Shown: one piece after another, positions 59,409 to 64,000 of the stretch
Layout: each line of letters opens with the position of its first letter
How positions within the stretch are numbered: position 1 is the first letter of the stretch
Assembly (NCBI GenBank): GCA_965601975.1
Contig: OZ271856.1
Coordinates: 1,240,001-1,304,000, forward strand
Reading direction: 5' to 3'
Source: JANQIO01 sp965601975
Lineage (GTDB): Bacteria > Pseudomonadota > Gammaproteobacteria > Pseudomonadales > Halieaceae
Length of the DNA stretch: 64,000 nucleotides
The notes under the pieces: generated by a model
What the model saw: the letters and a program-made list of their open reading frames with translations, nothing else
Told to the model about the DNA's origin: nothing
The model's database searches: none
Made by a program: the position numbers and the translations under genes

Positions 59409-60596
59409 TCAGGCTCTCCAGTACACGGGGAATTGCTGCAGTCCCGGACTGCCCCGGCGCGGATAGGTGGCCAGCACCAGCGCGATGGGCAGCCACAGGT
59501 ACAGCCACATCTCCTTGGGCTGCACCAGCAGTCGATCGAAATCCATGAAAATGCAGGTCATACCGTATAAGAGCAGCGCGAGGTAAAGACGTTCACCGCG
59601 TTCGCGAAAAATTTGCCAGGCCTGCAGGCAGGCCAGGCCGAGGGCGGCCAGCAGCAGCGCGAGGCCGGGGAGCCCGCCGTCCCGCAGGCTCGCCAGGTAG
59701 CTGTTGTGGGCGTGATTGAAGGTCTGGCCGTAGGCCTGTACGTGCGGATCCACCAGGTAGCCGTGCCCCGCCCACCAGTGGCCCTGCATGTCATCGAGCA
59801 CCTGTCGCCAGATTCCCGGTCGGAACGAAAACGTCTCGACCCGGTGCCACCAGTCCGCGGGGTTGCTGGCCAGCAGCGCCAGGCTGATACCGATACCGGG
59901 CACTACCAGCAGCAGGGACCGCCAGCCCAGCATGACCACAAGCCCCGCACAGACGCCCGCCAGCGCGGTACGGGACTGGGTGAATAGCACCAGGCAGGCG
60001 AGGGCGGCCGCGAGTCCGAAGTAGGCCAGGCGCCGGCGACCGTCGCGGTCTCCGAGGGCGAACTGGACGGCGACCACGAGGAACATCCCGTAGGCAGCAC
60101 CGGCCTTGTTCTGGTGGTGCATGACGCCCAGGGGTTCCAGGCGCGAACTGGGGAAGGGATTGCGCGCATACCAGGCAACCGTCGAGACGACGGCGGCAGC
60201 GCCCGCCAGCCAGGCAAGGCGCCTGACCCACAGGCCCACCCGGTCCGGGTAGTTCACCCACAGGTAGCCCGATACGGCTACAAAGGAAATCAGGTTGGCG
60301 GTGAGCCACAGCTGCCAGGCGGCGGCCCCGGGGTCGAAATCCGCCGTCCAGGCCAGGGTCAGCATCATCCAGCCCGCGTACCCAAGCAGCAAGCCCGCGA
60401 GGAGATTCCCCCGGTAGAAGGCCAGCAGTTCGCGCCACAGGAACAGCACCGCGGGAAACACCAGGATGTAGTACAGGCGTCGGTGACCGGCGGCCATGGG
60501 CAGCAGGAAATAGCCCGCGAGAAACAGGCTGTAGAAATACAGCATGCCGCGGTCGCGCAGGAACTGTGTGTAGCGCCCGATTTCCATAGAGATCAA
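59409..60596 (-). CDS. O-antigen ligase / Wzy-type polymerase family membrane protein
   Basis: A 395-residue polytopic protein with about ten to twelve helices and a large periplasmic loop (about 230-320) holding the Wzy/WaaL-type FNHAHNSYLASLRDGGLPGL motif, whose histidine is functionally important in O-antigen ligases. It is the first gene of the operon with the lipid kinase. It could ligate an undecaprenyl-linked glycan to lipid A or to a ceramide acceptor. Start ATG 60596 is next to an alternative ATG 60587. Confidence 0.8.
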   Translation of the reverse strand: MISMEIGRYTQFLRDRGMLYFYSLFLAGYFLLPMAAGHRRLYYILVFPAVLFLWRELLAFYRGNLLAGLLLGYAGWMMLTLAWTADFDPGAAAWQLWLTANLISFVAVSGYLWVNYPDRVGLWVRRLAWLAGAAAVVSTVAWYARNPFPSSRLEPLGVMHHQNKAGAAYGMFLVVAVQFALGDRDGRRRLAYFGLAAALACLVLFTQSRTALAGVCAGLVVMLGWRSLLLVVPGIGISLALLASNPADWWHRVETFSFRPGIWRQVLDDMQGHWWAGHGYLVDPHVQAYGQTFNHAHNSYLASLRDGGLPGLALLLAALGLACLQAWQIFRERGERLYLALLLYGMTCIFMDFDRLLVQPKEMWLYLWLPIALVLATYPRRGSPGLQQFPVYWRA

Positions 60597-60650
60597 TAAC
60601 TTGTGGGGCTAACCCGGGGTTCGGAAAGCCGGCAAAAATACCACAGAATC

Positions 60651-60677
60651 TTGAGAATGACCCCCGCTTACTATACC
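60651..60677 (+). promoter_or_regulatory. candidate promoter for the sulfotransferase copy 4 operon
   Basis: A -35-like TTGAGA (60651-60656, 5 of 6 consensus bases) and a -10-like TATACC (60672-60677) are 15 nt apart, shorter than ideal, upstream of ATG 60717. The region (60597-60716) also has to drive the divergent O-antigen-ligase operon. Confidence 0.35.
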
Positions 60678-60716
60678 CTGCGCGTTTTTTAACCTGCCCG
60701 GTTCCGGGGACACTAC

Positions 60717-61661
60717 ATGCACGCTGTCATCAAGCGACTGACCAAGTGGCTGGTTCGCTTCATCTGTAAATTCCTGCCTGAAGAAAAAGCCCACCGGCTC
60801 GAACGCTGGCGCCGGGGCCGGGAAGAGTTCTGGAAGTACAACCACTGCGACTACATCTTCGCGTCCTACGGCAAGAGCGGTCGCACCTGGGTGCGCGTCA
60901 TGATCTCGCGCTACTACCAGCTCGTGTACAAGCTGCCCGACAACATCCTGATGGGCTTCGACAACTACACGCGCCTCAATAGCGCCATCCCGAAGATCTT
61001 CTTCACTCACGACAACTACCTGCGCCAGTACACCGGCAATCGGGATTCGAAAAAGGACTTCTACCACAAGAAGACGGTACTGCTGGTGCGCGACCCCCGC
61101 GACGTGGCGGTGTCCCAGTTCTTCCAGTGGAAGTTCCGCATGCGCCCGGACAAGAAGTCGATGAACAACTACCCGGAGCACGACGCGGATATCTCGGTGT
61201 ATGACTTCGTCAAGCACGAGGGCAAGGGCCTGGGCCATATCATCGAGTTCATGAATGCCTGGGCGCGGGAGCTGGACAAGATCGACGACCTGCTGATCGT
61301 GCGGTATGAAGACCTGCGCGCCGATCCGGAAAGTGAAATGGCGCGCGTGGTGGAGTTCCTCGGCCTGGAGCGCAACGACGAGTTCCTGACAGACATGGCA
61401 GAGTTCGCCTCAGTGGAAAACCTGCGCAAGAAGGAGCAGGAGAACTACTTCTGGCGCAGCGGCAGCCGGGTGCAGGCCAAGGACGTCAACGACCCCAACA
61501 CCTACAAGGTGCGCAAGGCCAAGGTGGGGGGCTACCGGGACTACTTTGACGATGATCAAGTGGCGGAACTCTCCGCCATGGTAGATTCCCAGCTGTTGCC
61601 GGCCTTCGGTTATACCAGCGCCGAGCAGCAAACGGCGGCAGTGCAGGCAGGCGAATCCTGA
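60717..61661 (+). CDS. sulfotransferase domain protein, copy 4
   Basis: A 314-residue PAPS-dependent sulfotransferase: P-loop SYGKSGRTWVRVM (50-62), His98 in FFTHDNYL, LLVRDPRDVAVSQFFQWKFR (about 122-141), RYEDLRADP and C-terminal KVRKAKVGGYRDYF. It is close to copy 2 (same lengths, same EAEKAHRLERW-like N-terminal segment with a charged RxGREE). It begins a plus-strand run with GT8-like copy C (2-bp gap), a 2OG oxygenase and a PPTase. Confidence 0.88.
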   Translation: MHAVIKRLTKWLVRFICKFLPEEKAHRLERWRRGREEFWKYNHCDYIFASYGKSGRTWVRVMISRYYQLVYKLPDNILMGFDNYTRLNSAIPKIFFTHDNYLRQYTGNRDSKKDFYHKKTVLLVRDPRDVAVSQFFQWKFRMRPDKKSMNNYPEHDADISVYDFVKHEGKGLGHIIEFMNAWARELDKIDDLLIVRYEDLRADPESEMARVVEFLGLERNDEFLTDMAEFASVENLRKKEQENYFWRSGSRVQAKDVNDPNTYKVRKAKVGGYRDYFDDDQVAELSAMVDSQLLPAFGYTSAEQQTAAVQAGES

Positions 61662-61663
61662 TC

Positions 61664-62584
61664 ATGGAAAAGTGCGTTTTCATCCACACCAATGAGCGCC
61701 AGTGGCTGGGCGCCCTGGTGTCGGAGTATTCCTTCAAGCGGAATTCCAGCAATCCCGACGCCTTCGAGGTCAAGTTTATTCACACCCGCGACTACCCGTT
61801 CCTTCATGACAAGGAGGGCCAGACTTTCCTGCGCGGCGGGACCACCCGGGTGTGGCACATGCACGACCTGCAGTCCTTTACCCCCCTGCGCTTTTTGCCG
61901 CCGAAGCTGATGAATTTCACAGGCCGCGCCGTGGTCACCGACCCGGACGTGTTTGCGGTGGGTGACGTCAATGAGTTGCTGGACCGCGATATAGGCGGCA
62001 AGGCGGTGCTGGGCCGGCATCGCTCGGCGAAAGAGGGCAAGGCCTACCAGGTGGCCACCAGCGTCCTGCTGATGGACTGCGCGAAGCTGTCCCACTGGGA
62101 CCCGGAAAAGGACTTCGATGCGCTGTTCCGCTTTGAGAAGGACTACAAGGAGTGGATGGTGCTGGCCTACGAGGACCCGGACAACATCGGCTACCTCGAG
62201 GAGTGCTGGAACGACTTCGACCACCTGGACGAGAACACGCGCCTGCTGCACAACACCAAGCGCCGCACCCAGCCCTGGAAGACGGGCCTGCCGGTCGACT
62301 ACACCCCGGCGGACAAGTTCAAGGACAAGCCGCTGCTGGCTTCCCTCAACAAGCTCCGGGCAAAGGTCTTCGGTGAATACGGCCTGCTGGGCCAGTATCG
62401 CGATCACCCCGACCCGAAACAGGAAGCGTTTTTCTTCGGCCTGTTGAAAGAGTGCCTGGAGTGCGGCCATGTCAGCGAGGACCTGGTGCGCGAGGAAATG
62501 CGCAAGAACCACGTGCGCCACGATGCCTTCGAGGTGCTGGAACGTACGCCGTCCCTGCCCGGCCGCCGGGCCGAGGCCGCCTGA
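61664..62584 (+). CDS. GT8-like glycosyltransferase, copy C
   Basis: A 306-residue paralogue of the other two copies: VFIHTNERQWLGALVSEYSF, D93-P-D95 in AVVTDPDVFAVGDVNELL and HNTKRRTQPWKTG near 197-209, then the shared EAFFFGLLKECLECG and NHVRHDAFEVLERTPSLP end. It follows the sulfotransferase copy 4 gene by 2 bp, so a sugar transfer and a sulfation are likely coupled. Confidence 0.65.
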   Translation: MEKCVFIHTNERQWLGALVSEYSFKRNSSNPDAFEVKFIHTRDYPFLHDKEGQTFLRGGTTRVWHMHDLQSFTPLRFLPPKLMNFTGRAVVTDPDVFAVGDVNELLDRDIGGKAVLGRHRSAKEGKAYQVATSVLLMDCAKLSHWDPEKDFDALFRFEKDYKEWMVLAYEDPDNIGYLEECWNDFDHLDENTRLLHNTKRRTQPWKTGLPVDYTPADKFKDKPLLASLNKLRAKVFGEYGLLGQYRDHPDPKQEAFFFGLLKECLECGHVSEDLVREEMRKNHVRHDAFEVLERTPSLPGRRAEAA

Positions 62585-62626
62585 GCCCATCCTCAAACGA
62601 GATACGCAGTAGAGAACCGAGCTGTC

Positions 62627-63343
62627 ATGCACTACCTGGATATCGAGAAACTTCGCAACCTGAGCCTTGAAGACTTCATGGCCATCAAGCCCTACCCGCA
62701 CTACAACGCCCACGGCGTGCTGACGGAGAGCGGCTACCAGGACCTGCTGCACAATATGCCGCCGCTGGAAACCTTCGACGACATCTTCGGCAAGGAACGC
62801 CGGGCGGGGCAGGCACCCCACGACCGCTACTCCCTGGAGTACACACCCGAGACGGACGTGCCTAAGCCCTGGAAGGAGTTTATCGGCGAGCTGTGCAGCG
62901 ACGACTACCGCCGCGAGATCGAGCGCCTGCTGGGGGCAAAGAAAGTGGAATTCCGGTTCCACTGGCACTACACGCCCACGGGCTGCGATGTCTCTCCGCA
63001 CTGCGATGCCCGCCGCGAGCACGGCTCCCACCTGTTCTACTTCAACTCCGAGGAGGACTGGAATCCGGAGTGGGGCGGCTCCACCCTGGTGCTGGATGAC
63101 GGCGGTCGACTCAGCTACGACTCCGCCCCCGCGCTGGAAGAATTCGACGGCGTGATCGAGGCCAAGTCCATCGGCAACTACAGCAACCTGATGCTGCGCA
63201 CCGATCACGCCTGGCACGCGGTGCGCCCGATCAACTGCCCCGAGGACAGGATGCGTCGCATCTTCATCGTGGTGGTGAACCCGGACAGCCTGTTCTGGAA
63301 GGTGCGTGACCGCATCATCGGCAAGACCATCCAGCGCTTCTAG
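62627..63343 (+). CDS. 2OG-Fe(II) oxygenase family protein, copy B
   Basis: A 238-residue dioxygenase with iron ligands His125-Cys-Asp127 (SPHCDARREHGSHLFYFN) and His194 or His197 (RTDHAWHAVRP), and Arg208-211 near the 2-oxoglutarate site. It differs from the enzyme at 48143-48769 in length and sequence, so the two are not simple duplicates. It lies 42 bp behind GT8-like copy C, in the same run. Confidence 0.78.
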   Translation: MHYLDIEKLRNLSLEDFMAIKPYPHYNAHGVLTESGYQDLLHNMPPLETFDDIFGKERRAGQAPHDRYSLEYTPETDVPKPWKEFIGELCSDDYRREIERLLGAKKVEFRFHWHYTPTGCDVSPHCDARREHGSHLFYFNSEEDWNPEWGGSTLVLDDGGRLSYDSAPALEEFDGVIEAKSIGNYSNLMLRTDHAWHAVRPINCPEDRMRRIFIVVVNPDSLFWKVRDRIIGKTIQRF

Positions 63344-64000
63344 GCTCTCCCTCTCACCCGGAGAGGTGCACCTGTGGCTGTGCCCCGAGGCAGCGGCTTC
63401 GGCGCTGGACGCCTCCGTACTGCGCCCCGATGAGGCGGAGCGACACGGGCGACGGGGCGGGCCCGGCCTCAGCGGCCGGGTGCTGACGCGCCATATCCTG
63501 TCACGCTACGCCGCAGAACAGCCCGCAGACTGGGTGTTCGAAACCGGCCGCCACGGCAAACCCGAACTGGTGGCGCCCTCGCGTCCCCTGCACCAGAACC
63601 TCAGTCACTCCGGCCAATGGCTGGCGGTTGCCGTCAGCGAGTCCGCGCCGGTGGGGGTGGATGTCCAGGTCATGGATGCAGAGCGCAGGATCCGACGCCT
63701 GGCGAAGCGCTATTTCTCCGCTGCCGAGCAGGAGGACCTGGAGAGCCGCGAGGGAGAGGACTTCACCCGGCATTTCTACCGGCTGTGGTCGCTGAAAGAG
63801 GCCTGGACCAAGGCGCGCGGCGACGCCCTGCCGGCGGCCCTGGGCACCACTGCGTTCCGGATGAGCGGGGGCCGGCTGATCAGCCTGGACCCCACAAACA
63901 CCGAAGACTGTAGCCTGTGGCTGCTGGAACTGGAGGGTTACGGCCTGGCGCTGTGCGGCCTCGAGGGCGGGCTCTCACTGCGCTGCCTGCGCTGGGATGG
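63306..64000 (+). CDS. 4'-phosphopantetheinyl transferase, Sfp/AcpT type (partial, runs off the window)
   Basis: The frame stays open to the end of the window. It has the PPTase pattern: HGKPEL, NLSHSGQWLAVAVS, a VGVDVQVMDAERR segment with the Mg-binding Asp pair, and RYFSAAEQEDL... followed by FYRLWSLKEAWTKARG, the hallmark WxxKEAxxK. Start is uncertain: GTG 63306 (overlapping the oxygenase by 38 bp, and giving the common S-P-G-E-V-H-L-W N-terminus) or GTG 63366. It would convert an apo carrier protein to the holo form; the island's dedicated ACP is the obvious partner. Confidence 0.85.
   Translation, partial: MTASSARPSSASRLSLSPGEVHLWLCPEAAASALDASVLRPDEAERHGRRGGPGLSGRVLTRHILSRYAAEQPADWVFETGRHGKPELVAPSRPLHQNLSHSGQWLAVAVSESAPVGVDVQVMDAERRIRRLAKRYFSAAEQEDLESREGEDFTRHFYRLWSLKEAWTKARGDALPAALGTTAFRMSGGRLISLDPTNTEDCSLWLLELEGYGLALCGLEGGLSLRCLRWD

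Noticed and set aside
39372..61661. A capnine/sulfonolipid pathway as known in Bacteroidota
   Set aside because: That pathway puts the sulfonate in through cysteate and needs a cysteate synthase. No such gene is seen; the sulfur chemistry here is PAPS-type sulfotransfer.
61610..63217. A 535-codon minus-strand open frame over the GT8-like copy C and 2OG oxygenase genes
   Set aside because: The plus-strand genes have recognisable motifs, starts and spacing; the antisense product has none.

Overview
The window is GC-rich, densely packed chromosomal DNA from a gammaproteobacterium. The first ~29 kb follows the backbone gene order known from Pseudomonas and its relatives: gatCAB | mreBCD-maf-rng-yhdP | darP | mgtE-ptsO-rapZ-ptsN-hpf-rpoN-lptB-lptA-kdsC-kdsD-yrbG | mlaC-ibaG-hisG-hisD | degS/algW | nif3 | yhcB | zapE. 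A marine Cellvibrionales/Halieaceae-like organism would fit, but that is inference from gene order and composition only. I see no rRNA, tRNA, CRISPR array, insertion sequence or prophage.

Region 1 (1-29.3 kb) holds housekeeping and envelope genes: tRNA-dependent amidation (gatCAB), cell shape (mreBCD), RNA processing (rng), nitrogen-PTS control (ptsO, rapZ, ptsN) with hpf and rpoN, LPS Kdo synthesis and transport (kdsC, kdsD, lptA, lptB), histidine synthesis and the envelope-stress protease. Several genes expected at fixed positions are missing: lptC, mlaFED, mlaB, tldD/pmbA and hisC. murA has moved to 38-39 kb. mreC appears to start with ATC.

Region 2 (29.4-64 kb) is an unusual envelope-lipid island. 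It holds what looks like a complete bacterial ceramide pathway: serine palmitoyltransferase (39372-40574), its acyl carrier protein (40602-40844), a fatty-acyl AMP ligase (32940-34715), an extended SDR of the ceramide-reductase type (32012-32938) and a GNAT acyltransferase of the bacterial ceramide-synthase type (35192-36334). Around these lie a fatty-acid hydroxylase, two LpxL-like acyltransferases, a MobA-like nucleotidyltransferase, a metallophosphoesterase, an MsbA-like ABC exporter and lptF/lptG.

From 46 kb on come four PAPS-type sulfotransferases, three ELM1/DUF1022 proteins (GT-B-like), three GT8-like proteins, a GT2 glycosyltransferase, two 2OG-Fe(II) oxygenases, an O-antigen-ligase-like membrane protein, an LCB5/DAG-type lipid kinase overlapping a Tam41-like nucleotidyltransferase, and a 4'-phosphopantetheinyl transferase cut by the window end. 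A compact group of small genes (50.7-52.8 kb: DUF2845, a secreted protein, a DksA-type zinc finger, an L7/L12-like membrane protein, a MOSC protein) sits inside it.

The working model is inference: a ceramide is made on a dedicated ACP, phosphorylated and possibly nucleotide-activated, glycosylated, hydroxylated and sulfated, then flipped and moved to the outer membrane by the MsbA/Lpt-type exporters encoded beside it. Such a sulfated glyco- or phospho-sphingolipid system in a gammaproteobacterium would be the main discovery here.
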